Below the pieces are notes generated by a model. That model saw only the letters and a list, made by a program, of their open reading frames with translations. It did no database searches and was not told where the DNA came from. This document shows positions 32,182 through 38,692 of a DNA stretch of 64,000 bases, piece after piece. Source of the stretch: Vreelandella sp031769195. GTDB taxonomy: Bacteria > Pseudomonadota > Gammaproteobacteria > Pseudomonadales > Halomonadaceae. The translations under genes and the position numbers were made by a program. Numbering within the stretch: position 1 is the stretch's first letter; each line of letters opens with the position of its first letter. The DNA lies in the NCBI RefSeq assembly GCF_031769195.1, contig NZ_JAVHNP010000003.1, positions 248,001 to 312,000 of the forward strand, read 5' to 3'.

Positions 32182-33571
32182 ATACGGGAAAAATACGAAC
32201 AATCCCGCGAAGTCGGTAAAACAAGCAGTTGGCTATCTCTACAGTGAAGTGGATTCAAACAAAATACAGCGTTCTGTTAAGCCTGAAACTGTCAGGGGCG
32301 ACCCACAAGGATTTTCAGATATTGTGGCTTACGGGAACCATGCGGGACGCTACACAAGTGGTGTTTTGAGCTTTGCAGAGAGCGACATTGACGAAGATTT
32401 ACAAGAAAAAATCATTGATGATTTTGAAAGCGTGTTGTTGCCAGGTCTTGAGTTTGACCAGTATTCCAGCTTGTGGGTAAGACATAGAGACAAGGGGAGG
32501 CTAGAACTTCACTTTATGTTTGCTGGCGAGGAACTACACACAAACAAGCGTTTAAATGCTTACTATCACCGAGCCGATAGCACAAGAATAAATGCGTGGA
32601 AAGAAGCAATAAACGTTGAGTATAGATTCAAAGATCCAAACCACCCAAGCAACAAAGAAAGAATATCGTATGCCAGTAATTTACCAAAGGGAAGAAAGGA
32701 AATTGTCGAAGCATTAAGCGACTATATGCTTGAAATGATTGGAAAAGGAGCAATAGAGCCAAGCAGAGATGGCATTTTAAAAGGATTAAAACAATTAAAA
32801 TTGGAGGTGTCGCGTGAAACAAACAAATCAATCTCAATCAAAGACCCCGCAGGAGGGCAAAACATCCGACTCAAAGGCTCACTATGGGAGCGAGATTTTA
32901 TACCGGATAGACACACGGAAGAAGCTGTTAGAAGAAGAAGCGAAGATTATGACCGCAGGAGTCAGGAAAGAGCTAGAAACGCTAGAAACCGAGTTAAGGA
33001 ACTATGTGAAAGGCGTGAAAGGCTTAACAGGACAAAATATGCGAAGCCTGACCCTGTGGCGCATATACGCCCCGATAACAGCCCTGCTAGTCGTATTGAC
33101 GCTAGGAATAGCCTTGGGAGCGGTAGCGATGCACTACCTAGAAAACAAAGCCATCGTAACGACCCACCCCGACCACCGGAACCTTATCCAGTGCCAGGAG
33201 TTTTACGAAATAAAAAACCAGAAGTTTTGCCAACTATAAAAAAGGAGAAAGAAAGCGATGCAGACACAAATAGAAAAAGAAATAATGCAATTTATGAAGA
33301 ATTTCTCGAAAGAATACGAAGAAAAAGAAGAAGCCTTAAACGTATTCTTGGAGGAATTCTCCAAACGGCTAGAACAAGTCTTGGAAAATCAAAAGAATAT
33401 GGAGAAAAATTACAGCACGATAACCGAATCTTACGAGATAATCTTGAAAAACTACGAGAGTTTGAACGAGAGAGTGAAAATCATCGAAAAGACTCACAAA
33501 GAATTGCTAACAAGCTAAAACAAAAAAAGCAAAACAACTACCCAAGAATGGACTATCACCCCAAATGGTAG
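32162..33571 (+). CDS. mobA: Mobilization relaxase, MOB-HEN family
   Basis: This 469-aa relaxase would nick oriT and pilot single-stranded DNA in mobilization. The N-terminal nuclease domain shows VGYLY (candidate Tyr at 25 or 27) and WVRHRDKGRLELHFMF. ColE1 MbeA-type enzymes use His-x6-Glu-x-Asn; here the spacing is kept (H108, E115) but the Asn is His117. The C-terminal half (from about 230) is basic and disordered to coiled and doubles as coding space for mobB and mobD in another frame. It starts 20 bp before the end of mobC, behind AAGGAGG. A terminator follows the stop. Confidence 0.88.
   Translation: MIVKFFKYGKNTNNPAKSVKQAVGYLYSEVDSNKIQRSVKPETVRGDPQGFSDIVAYGNHAGRYTSGVLSFAESDIDEDLQEKIIDDFESVLLPGLEFDQYSSLWVRHRDKGRLELHFMFAGEELHTNKRLNAYYHRADSTRINAWKEAINVEYRFKDPNHPSNKERISYASNLPKGRKEIVEALSDYMLEMIGKGAIEPSRDGILKGLKQLKLEVSRETNKSISIKDPAGGQNIRLKGSLWERDFIPDRHTEEAVRRRSEDYDRRSQERARNARNRVKELCERRERLNRTKYAKPDPVAHIRPDNSPASRIDARNSLGSGSDALPRKQSHRNDPPRPPEPYPVPGVLRNKKPEVLPTIKKEKESDADTNRKRNNAIYEEFLERIRRKRRSLKRILGGILQTARTSLGKSKEYGEKLQHDNRILRDNLEKLREFERESENHRKDSQRIANKLKQKKQNNYPRMDYHPKW
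32814..33239 (+). CDS. mobB: MobB/MbeB-like mobilization protein nested in mobA
   Basis: This 141-aa protein is read in a different frame wholly inside the relaxase gene. The GTG start at 32814 has GGAGG at 32803-32807. It has a charged helical N-terminal half (about 30-75) and one strong membrane helix (about 86-107, ITALLVVLTLGIALGAVAMHYL), then a short tail. MbeB of ColE1 is likewise nested, has a membrane segment and helps relaxase function. The order C, A(B,D) is the same as in ColE1. Confidence 0.75.
   Translation: MKQTNQSQSKTPQEGKTSDSKAHYGSEILYRIDTRKKLLEEEAKIMTAGVRKELETLETELRNYVKGVKGLTGQNMRSLTLWRIYAPITALLVVLTLGIALGAVAMHYLENKAIVTTHPDHRNLIQCQEFYEIKNQKFCQL
33258..33518 (+). CDS. mobD: MobD/MbeD-like coiled-coil protein nested in mobA
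   Basis: This 86-aa, almost wholly alpha-helical and charged protein (EKEEALNVFLEEFSKRLEQVLENQKNMEKN and following) is read in the same alternative frame set as mobB, 18 bp after it. An AAGGAGA site precedes the ATG. Size, place and coiled-coil nature match MbeD (entry exclusion/mobilization) of ColE1-like plasmids. Identity rests mainly on position. Confidence 0.7.
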   Translation: MQTQIEKEIMQFMKNFSKEYEEKEEALNVFLEEFSKRLEQVLENQKNMEKNYSTITESYEIILKNYESLNERVKIIEKTHKELLTS

Positions 33572-33578
33572 CAAAAGA

Positions 33579-33604
33579 GCCAGCTATTAAGCTGGCGTTT
33601 TATT
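33579..33604 (+). terminator. Terminator of the mob operon
   Basis: GCCAGCT-ATTA-AGCTGGC (33579-33596) is followed by GTTTTATTT. It is the second copy of the element's recurring GCCAGC stem, 7 bp after the mobA stop. Confidence 0.85.
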
Positions 33605-33694
33605 TACCACCTTTTTTCATTATTTATGTTATAATTAAGTATAAGCTAAAGGATGTATCTTTTAGCTTATAAAAATAAAAAAAAGGAGGGTTTT

Positions 33695-34135
33695 ATGAAA
33701 AAAAAGAATTTAAAAGACGACGAAGATTTTAACAATAAGATAGGTGTTTTTTTTATTTATGTTAGATGGTCAATGGCATCGTGTTATTCCCAAGATTGCC
33801 CTTTCAGAAGAGGGGCTGAAATTACGGCAACTAAGAAAGACAAGAGGCGTGAGCTTTTCTCTATTTACTTAGATGCAAATAGAGATGAGATTGATACTAC
33901 ATATACAGTTGTTAAAAAACTATCTGAGCGTGCTTTAGGAAGAAGCTTCAATAGAAAGTATATACTGGATGCCTACGCTAGAAGTGGTAGAACCGCAGAA
34001 ACAAAAAGCGAAAATATTGATAATATAGAAGAAATCTACCAAATCTATTTTAAAAAGAATGGGTTTGAAGAAGATTTAAGGTATCTCGAAGATCTTATGA
34101 ACAATATAATTGCAGAGCACAAGGCCAACAAGTGA
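33695..34135 (+). CDS. Unknown cytosolic protein in a repeat-bracketed cassette
   Basis: I do not recognise this 146-aa protein. It is charged and mostly helical, with a CYSQDCPF cysteine pair near residue 33 and a C-terminal acidic helix (ENIDNIEEIYQIYFKKNGFEEDLRYLEDLMNNIIAE). A middle segment, RELFSIYLDANRDEIDTTYTVVKKLSERALGRSFNRKYILDAY, could be a DNA-binding or helix-turn-helix-like unit, but this is a guess. The ATG at 33695 has a strong AAGGAGG site. It has its own promoter-like TATAAT at about 33629 and a hairpin in its leader. AT content is even higher than in the mob genes. Confidence 0.65.
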   Translation: MKKKNLKDDEDFNNKIGVFFIYVRWSMASCYSQDCPFRRGAEITATKKDKRRELFSIYLDANRDEIDTTYTVVKKLSERALGRSFNRKYILDAYARSGRTAETKSENIDNIEEIYQIYFKKNGFEEDLRYLEDLMNNIIAEHKANK

Positions 34136-34143
34136 TACAAAAT

Positions 34144-34175
34144 AACGGGTTTTCTATTCGAGGCCCGTTGTTTAT
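34144..34175 (+). terminator. Terminator of the cassette gene
   Basis: AACGGG (34144-34149) pairs with CCCGTT (34164-34169), followed by GTTTATT. It lies 8 bp after the stop codon at 34135. Confidence 0.55.
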
Positions 34176-34302
34176 TATGAAGCTAAAAGATATATCCCCT
34201 AGCTTAAAATAATAAAATATTCATCTCGAATCGCTAACAAGCTAAAATGCGCCAACTCAAAAAATTACCCAAGATTAGCTTATTACCCGAAATGGTAGGT
34301 AA

Positions 34303-34332
34303 AACGCCAGCAAGTAAGCTGGCGTTATCATT
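34303..34332. terminator. Terminator at the end of the methyltransferase gene
   Basis: AACGCCAGC/GCTGGCGTT is a perfect 9-bp stem with a 6-nt loop between convergent transcription units, 6 bp from the methyltransferase stop. It is the third copy of the GCCAGC stem and is the distal part of the duplicated mobA end. Confidence 0.8.
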
Positions 34333-36057
34333 TTATTTCTTAAAAATCTTCCCCGTATCTGGACTTACCGAGTAGTTAGCTTTATCGAGCGAATCCAGAA
34401 TATGCCCCAGGTCGATGCTAGCAACGTCACGATCTTCATAAATTGCCTGCCGAAGCACTTCAAGGTAAAGATGGCTTGCCGTCATGCCCTGCATATCAGC
34501 GTATTTATCCACAACGGCTTGAACCGTTTCGCTATCGCTCCAATCATCGTGGCGCTCCCTGTTCTCGGCTTCATCGCCTTTTCTAAGGGACACAATCAGA
34601 TCCAAAGTGGCTACGCCTTCCGTTCCCGAAGCAAGCCCCTTAACGCTTCGCTGGCCTTTGTCGAGGATATTGATACGAACAGGCTTTCCAGTAAAGCCCG
34701 CATCCTTGAAAGCCCTTTGAGCCATCGCCCAGACACTACCCTTGCTGTTGCCAAAAACGATAGATAGCACGCCCCCAGGTTTAAGCACCCTGTAAGCCTC
34801 TCTAAAGGCTCCTGTCAGCAGGTCAGTATATCGACCCGCTGAACCTTCCCGCTGGCCTCTAGTCGTCCTTATAACGGCTTCTCGCTCGTGGTCTGTCGTC
34901 GCCCCTAGCCAAACCTCTTGGAACAGGTTCATATCAGAATAAAAAATGTTGCTACCGAAGGGCGGATCGGTAAACACAAAATCAATGCTGTTATCATCTA
35001 AGTGTGCGAGATGGTCAGCAGAAGCAGTGATATACCGCTGTTCTGTATTTAAATTAGCCTCAAGGCTACCAAAAACCATGTTGTCAGACTTCAAGCAAGC
35101 CGACACTTTCCGCATAAAAAGCTCGTATACATTCCACTCATAAAACACAGGTGCAATGTAATAGTTCTGATTCGCAGCATTCAATGGAGCTTTAGGACTC
35201 CACTGATACCGCTTAGAAGCTCTTGGCAAAATTGCAGTAAAGGCGAACAGCATTTTTTTTCGTAAACGTTCATCACCAAGGTTTTGGATACGGCTCCATA
35301 AATCGAACAAAACCGCAGAATTACGCTGTGAAAAGAAATGTTTAGTGTTTGTCGTATCCCATTTTTTCAGTGCCGACCTGTGATACATTTCACGGTCTGG
35401 TGTTATTTCAGCACTCGGCATACGGTCACGAAAATTCATTCTATCCGCTTCCGCTACCATTTGCCTGTCATAATCAGAGAACGGCTGTTCTAGCTGGTTT
35501 TCACCGTCTTTTTTAACGACCGTTAAAACAGGTTCATCACCAAAATACTCAGACCGTTTCTTTTCAAAAGCATTGCCACAGCTAGGACACTCCATCTTCT
35601 TTTTGTCCCACTTGGCAACTTTCATCATTTCATAGTAATTAGCTTTGAACTCGCATTTTGGACAAACATAGACGAAGCTCCACACAGCCCGAACGGCTTC
35701 AAGCTTCTCGCCTGTTCTGCTATGAAATGTGTCATACAGCCAGCCAATTTCCCGCTTAGACTCACCTACCAACCGCTCAGCAGTTTCTGCGAACTCAAGT
35801 TGATTGACCTCTGTTAAATACCCCTGGCCTATATGTTGGCCTAGCCGTGATATATCACTAACAACGGCATTTCTACCCGCCATTTTTGAGGCGATAGCGG
35901 TCATGCCCGACCCAGCGAACATATCCACAACCCACCCATCATTAGGTGCGAACTCATTGATCAGCGGAATGATGGCTTGCACAGGAACTTTAGTTAGATA
36001 GCCGTGCATGTTGTAAATAGCGTCGGTACGTGGCGCGTTAATAATATCATCGACCAT
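34333..36057 (-). CDS. DNA methyltransferase of the R-M system, with zinc ribbon
   Basis: This 574-aa putative site-specific DNA methyltransferase is divergent from the PvuII-like endonuclease and presumably protects its site. SAM motif I is VVDMFAGSGMTAI (residues 44-55), the catalytic motif FTDPPFGSNIFYSD (about 362-375) and LKPGGVLSIVFGN a later core strand. Between them is a Cys4 zinc ribbon (C132, C135, C157, C160). The N-terminal HGYLTKVP precedes motif I, as motif X in gamma/beta-like orders. It is much larger than M.PvuII (336 aa), and DPPF differs from the SPPF/SPPY of cytosine-N4 enzymes, so it is not an evident M.PvuII orthologue. The base modified is undetermined. Confidence 0.82.
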   Translation of the reverse strand: MVDDIINAPRTDAIYNMHGYLTKVPVQAIIPLINEFAPNDGWVVDMFAGSGMTAIASKMAGRNAVVSDISRLGQHIGQGYLTEVNQLEFAETAERLVGESKREIGWLYDTFHSRTGEKLEAVRAVWSFVYVCPKCEFKANYYEMMKVAKWDKKKMECPSCGNAFEKKRSEYFGDEPVLTVVKKDGENQLEQPFSDYDRQMVAEADRMNFRDRMPSAEITPDREMYHRSALKKWDTTNTKHFFSQRNSAVLFDLWSRIQNLGDERLRKKMLFAFTAILPRASKRYQWSPKAPLNAANQNYYIAPVFYEWNVYELFMRKVSACLKSDNMVFGSLEANLNTEQRYITASADHLAHLDDNSIDFVFTDPPFGSNIFYSDMNLFQEVWLGATTDHEREAVIRTTRGQREGSAGRYTDLLTGAFREAYRVLKPGGVLSIVFGNSKGSVWAMAQRAFKDAGFTGKPVRINILDKGQRSVKGLASGTEGVATLDLIVSLRKGDEAENRERHDDWSDSETVQAVVDKYADMQGMTASHLYLEVLRQAIYEDRDVASIDLGHILDSLDKANYSVSPDTGKIFKK

Positions 36058-36120
36058 TTTGCAACCGCCTGATTTTAAAGGTTTAGTGCCCGAGTGGCGT
36101 ACCTATATCCTACTATTTTT

Positions 36121-36157
36121 ACCCGATATATCAAGCAACACCCGATATATCGGGTGT
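36121..36157. promoter_or_regulatory. C-box-like tandem operators in the divergent R-M promoter
   Basis: A perfect 20-bp palindrome ACACCCGATATATCGGGTGT (36138-36157) is preceded at a 19-bp register by ACCCGATATATC (36121-36132), an incomplete copy. The sites lie between the methyltransferase and the controller-endonuclease genes, as C-protein operators do. Confidence 0.75.
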
Positions 36158-36187
36158 ACCTCGCTTTCTGACTCAGGCCCAATTCTC

Positions 36188-36217
36188 CCCAATCACCGCA
36201 GGTTAGACCGGTGATTG
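36188..36217. repeat. Inverted repeat in the leader of the C-R fusion gene
   Basis: CAATCACC and GGTGATTG are mirrored across a 14-nt spacer, 30-60 bp before the start of the fusion gene. It could form a hairpin in its mRNA or be a further protein-binding site. Confidence 0.5.
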
Positions 36218-36248
36218 TATCCACAAGGAATAGGGGAGCGGTTGACAC

Positions 36249-37013
36249 ATGTACGATGAAGGCGCAATTCAAGCCAAACTGGCTGAAAATATCAGGTTTC
36301 TAAGAGAGAAGAAAGGCTACACACAAGACCAGTTATCTGAGCTAGCAGAATCTGGTGAAAAGGATTTTGGCGAGATAGAGCGAGGTAATCGGAACATCAC
36401 CGTTTCAAAGCTTGTTCGCATTGCGAAGGCGCTTGAAGTGCCACCCGCTAGCCTAATCGAGAAAGACTACAAAACAGAAAGTGCCATTGATAAGCTGAAT
36501 TATATCTTCGATTACTTGCGCGAATATCAGCAGATGGCCGAAGAGTTTGGCATCAATGATATTTTCCAAGACAACGGCGGTAAGCTCCTGCAAGTGCTGG
36601 CAATTACGAATCTTGAGGATCTGCCAGGGCGTGAAGGAAATGATGCCAAGGACGAGCTAGGGAACGAATACGAGCTGAAATCAGTAAACATCAAGCTCAC
36701 CCGTAGCTTTTCCACCCACCATCACATGAACCCTAAAATAATTAAAAAGTATCGTGCCGTCGATTGGGTGTTTGCTGTTTATGAAGGGATTGAACTGAAA
36801 GAAATTTACCTTCTGAAACCGCACCACATCGAGCCATTCTATAAAAAGTGGTGGGATCAGTGGCATGACAAAGGTGGGAAGGATATTAACAACCCCAAGA
36901 TACCGCTTTCATACGTTCGTGAAAATGGCATCAAGCTTTACCAGGAACGTGGCGATGGTCGCTTCTACAGTGCGCCCATTATCGACTATATCAACGGCAA
37001 TAAGGCCCGCTGA
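36249..37013 (+). CDS. Controller-endonuclease fusion: XRE HTH domain plus PvuII-type restriction enzyme
   Basis: This 254-aa protein has two parts. Residues 8-71 are an XRE/HTH_3 domain (AENIRFLREKKGYTQDQLSELAESGEKDFGEIERG) of the size and type of R-M controller proteins. Residues about 83-245 align from memory along the whole length of R.PvuII (157 aa). The catalytic triad is D132, E142, K144 (NDAKD and YELKS), with PvuII's 10- and 12-residue spacing. The DNA-contact residues are also kept: D108 in DIFQDNGG, STHHHM (157-159) and N214-N215 in DINNPK. The predicted target is therefore CAGCTG. Fusion lets the toxin repress or time itself through the upstream C-box-like sites. Divergent from the methyltransferase gene. 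Confidence 0.93.
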   Translation: MYDEGAIQAKLAENIRFLREKKGYTQDQLSELAESGEKDFGEIERGNRNITVSKLVRIAKALEVPPASLIEKDYKTESAIDKLNYIFDYLREYQQMAEEFGINDIFQDNGGKLLQVLAITNLEDLPGREGNDAKDELGNEYELKSVNIKLTRSFSTHHHMNPKIIKKYRAVDWVFAVYEGIELKEIYLLKPHHIEPFYKKWWDQWHDKGGKDINNPKIPLSYVRENGIKLYQERGDGRFYSAPIIDYINGNKAR

Positions 37014-37028
37014 GAGCTTTTAACTACG

Positions 37029-37050
37029 GGGGTAGGGCAACCCCTACCCC
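37029..37050 (+). terminator. Stem-loop after the controller-endonuclease gene
   Basis: GGGGTAGGG/CCCTACCCC is a perfect 9-bp stem with a 4-nt loop 15 bp after the stop. There is no clear U tract, so termination may be partial and the next gene could be read through. Confidence 0.55.
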
Positions 37051-37079
37051 ATTCATCAAAACCACTTTGAGAGCAGTTT

Positions 37080-37397
37080 ATGAAAGACATCATCGAAAAC
37101 ATAGAACGTCTATCACTGCGAATCGTCCATATCGAACCACAAGCTGTTTACATCAAAGACGAGCTAACGGGCGAGCATACCCTACCCTGTGACCTAGAAG
37201 CCTTCAAAACCGCCCCAGAAGCCTTAGAGAGCGACGAGCTAGACGAATGGGCAAGGGAAGCCCTGATAGAGCTTAGAAAGGCCGAGAATGCGGATTTTGC
37301 CCCCGTTCAGGAGCCTACCACCAGAGATGAAATGTATTTTTTAGAAATAAAATCGTATGCAAAAGAACAGATAGCGGAACAGCTTCAAAATTGGTAG
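37080..37397 (+). CDS. Small acidic protein of unknown function
   Basis: I do not recognise this 105-aa protein. It is acidic (many E and D), with a predicted beta-rich N-terminal part (LSLRIVHIEPQAVYIKDELTGEHTLPCDLE) and helical remainder (ALESDELDEWAREALIELRKAENA). GC content is closer to the R-M genes than to the mob genes, so it may have arrived with the R-M system. A weak GAGAG site precedes the ATG, and a good terminator follows. Confidence 0.6.
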   Translation: MKDIIENIERLSLRIVHIEPQAVYIKDELTGEHTLPCDLEAFKTAPEALESDELDEWAREALIELRKAENADFAPVQEPTTRDEMYFLEIKSYAKEQIAEQLQNW

Positions 37398-37404
37398 CAA
37401 ATAT

Positions 37405-37432
37405 AGGCCAGTTAGTTGCTGGCCTGTTTTTT
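37405..37432. terminator. Terminator between the small acidic gene and rep
   Basis: AGGCCAG/CTGGCCT stem, 7-nt loop, followed by GTTTTTT on the plus strand. It lies between convergent genes. Confidence 0.85.
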
Positions 37433-37434
37433 CT

Positions 37435-38001
37435 CTAAGCTGCTTTAAGCTTTACTTCAAATGGTCTGTCGGTAAATTGTTCCTTTAGTTCTCGCATTAA
37501 ATCATAGTGATCTTGTGCTTTTCCTCTCCAAATTATAAATGGAGATACCCATACTTTTTCCAAGGCATGGCCTGATTTTGTGAAGCTTATTATATTGAGC
37601 TCTTTAAGCTTTTTAAATGCTCTTGATACTTCGGCATTGTCTAGGCATAGCTCATTTGCTATACCTGTTTGAGTTTTTCTAACCTTGTCCATGTCAACTT
37701 TATTATTGTAGTCAATATGCTCAATAAAATAATACAAAACCGCATTATCTGTGTTATTTAAAAGCCTAGACTTAAGCTGTTTAATTTCTTTTTCCATAAC
37801 TTTTAATGTGTCTTCGTTGGACACTAACTTTTTATCTTCTCTAAGCTGTTTTATTCGTCTCCTTATGCTTGTTTCATACTTTCTTAATCTCATGACATAC
37901 CCCTCCTTATCGAAACTTAAATAAGCAAATTTATTAAATCCGTTTTTGTTTTTGAAATCTTCTTTTTGACCTTTATTTAACTTTGTGTTATTATTATCCA
38001 T
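37435..38001 (-). CDS. RepL-like plasmid replication protein
   Basis: This 188-aa basic protein has an N-terminal charged region with a short coiled coil (about 40-80). A winged-helix-like domain follows (about 85-150: ILYYFIEHIDYNNKVDMDKVRKTQTGIANELCLDNAEVSRAFKKLKELNIISF, with V/A for I/L variations). After it comes VSPFIIWRGKAQDHYDL, which resembles the NP-x-LL-x-RG segment after the wing in RepL initiators of small plasmids. Perfect direct repeats lie just upstream. A plain MarR/GntR-like regulator is the alternative. Very AT-rich. Confidence 0.6.
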   Translation of the reverse strand: MDNNNTKLNKGQKEDFKNKNGFNKFAYLSFDKEGYVMRLRKYETSIRRRIKQLREDKKLVSNEDTLKVMEKEIKQLKSRLLNNTDNAVLYYFIEHIDYNNKVDMDKVRKTQTGIANELCLDNAEVSRAFKKLKELNIISFTKSGHALEKVWVSPFIIWRGKAQDHYDLMRELKEQFTDRPFEVKLKAA

Positions 38002-38040
38002 GCCTTAGTCTCCCTGATTAAGTAAGCTCTTAGTTGTTCA

Positions 38041-38063
38041 AGGCACTTGCCCGAGTGCCTTTT
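38041..38063. terminator. Hairpin in the rep leader
   Basis: AGGCACT/AGTGCCT is a 7-bp stem with a 6-nt loop followed by TTTT on the plus strand, 40 bp before the rep start. On the rep (minus) strand it lies in the leader and could attenuate or mark an antisense RNA end. Confidence 0.5.
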
Positions 38064-38083
38064 AAAGCTTCCTAACCATACCA

Positions 38084-38124
38084 TACTTTGGATATTATCT
38101 CAACTACTTTGGATATTATCCAAA
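38084..38124. repeat. Iteron-like direct repeats upstream of rep
   Basis: TACTTTGGATATTATC occurs twice without mismatch (38084-38099 and 38105-38120) at a 21-bp period, two helical turns. The second copy extends into the near-perfect palindrome TTTGGATATTATCCAAA (38108-38124). Such repeats are typical binding sites of replication initiators. Confidence 0.7.
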
Positions 38125-38692
38125 CTCTTTTTTCCATATTTCCAGCTCTTTTATTCAATAAATAACTTTTATTTTTTTTTGCTTCTATATTATGTTTTTA
38201 GAGGGCAGAATTTTGTCAAAATATTAGTTTTCCGATGTTGAAAACAACCCGCAAAGCTCGCTTCGCTCCCTTGTTTTATTGTTTTTAATTACTCCCGCCC
38301 TTCGGTTGGGGTTATTGAGCAAGGAGGTATTATTTTCTTTTGTGTAAGCCTTCTGGCTTTTACGAATTAAAAACGAGTGTGCATATTTTTAAAGAACGAT
38401 TCTCATTTTTTACCTGCTTAGGTGGTTTCATACGTCTGCCTACATGAGAAATTGCTAAATCAAAGCAAAAGGTAGAAGAAGTAATCATATTTTCTTTGAT
38501 ATGTCAAGCATGGTTTGCTGAAAAGTAGGTTGCCCTCCTGTACTGCTCTCAGGGGCTTTTGGGATGCTTGGGGCTATGTCGCCTAGGGTAGAGGGGTAAG
38601 ACGGCTGGAAATGCGGTTTTTTTAGCTTCTAGCGGGTGTGTTGAAGGTACTTACAGGGCAAGGCTTAGTGTATTCTCACATTCACATAATTT
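38125..38692. other. Gene-free right end of the element
   Basis: No convincing gene is seen in these 570 bp. The stretch contains CTCGCTTCGCTC (about 38,258), also present at 31,691 in the oriT candidate, and a CCCGCCCTTCGGTTGGG hairpin-like segment near 38,301. It also has a GGAGG not followed by an ORF (38,334), and a more GC-rich stretch (38,520-38,640). It may hold a single-strand or double-strand origin, or remnants. Confidence 0.4.

Larger units (their letters stand above)
33505..34326 (+). repeat. Diverged direct repeats flanking an unknown gene
   Basis: Two nested pairs are visible. The outer pair is the 3' end of mobA with its terminator (about 33,505-33,604). A diverged copy (about 34,228-34,326) shares GCTAACAAGCTAAAA, ACCCAAGA, CAAATGGTAG/GAAATGGTAG and the GCCAGC stem. 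The inner pair is a 26-bp imperfect hairpin, at 33643-33668 and 34180-34205, both beginning AAGCTAAA and ending TAGCTT, with 21 of 26 bases equal. The gene 33,695-34,135 lies between them. Confidence 0.7.

Noticed and set aside
38047..38241. 64-aa open frame in the rep leader
   Set aside because: It overlaps the hairpin and the iteron-like repeats, has no ribosome site and its low-complexity Phe/Leu/Tyr sequence is what AT-rich DNA gives by chance.
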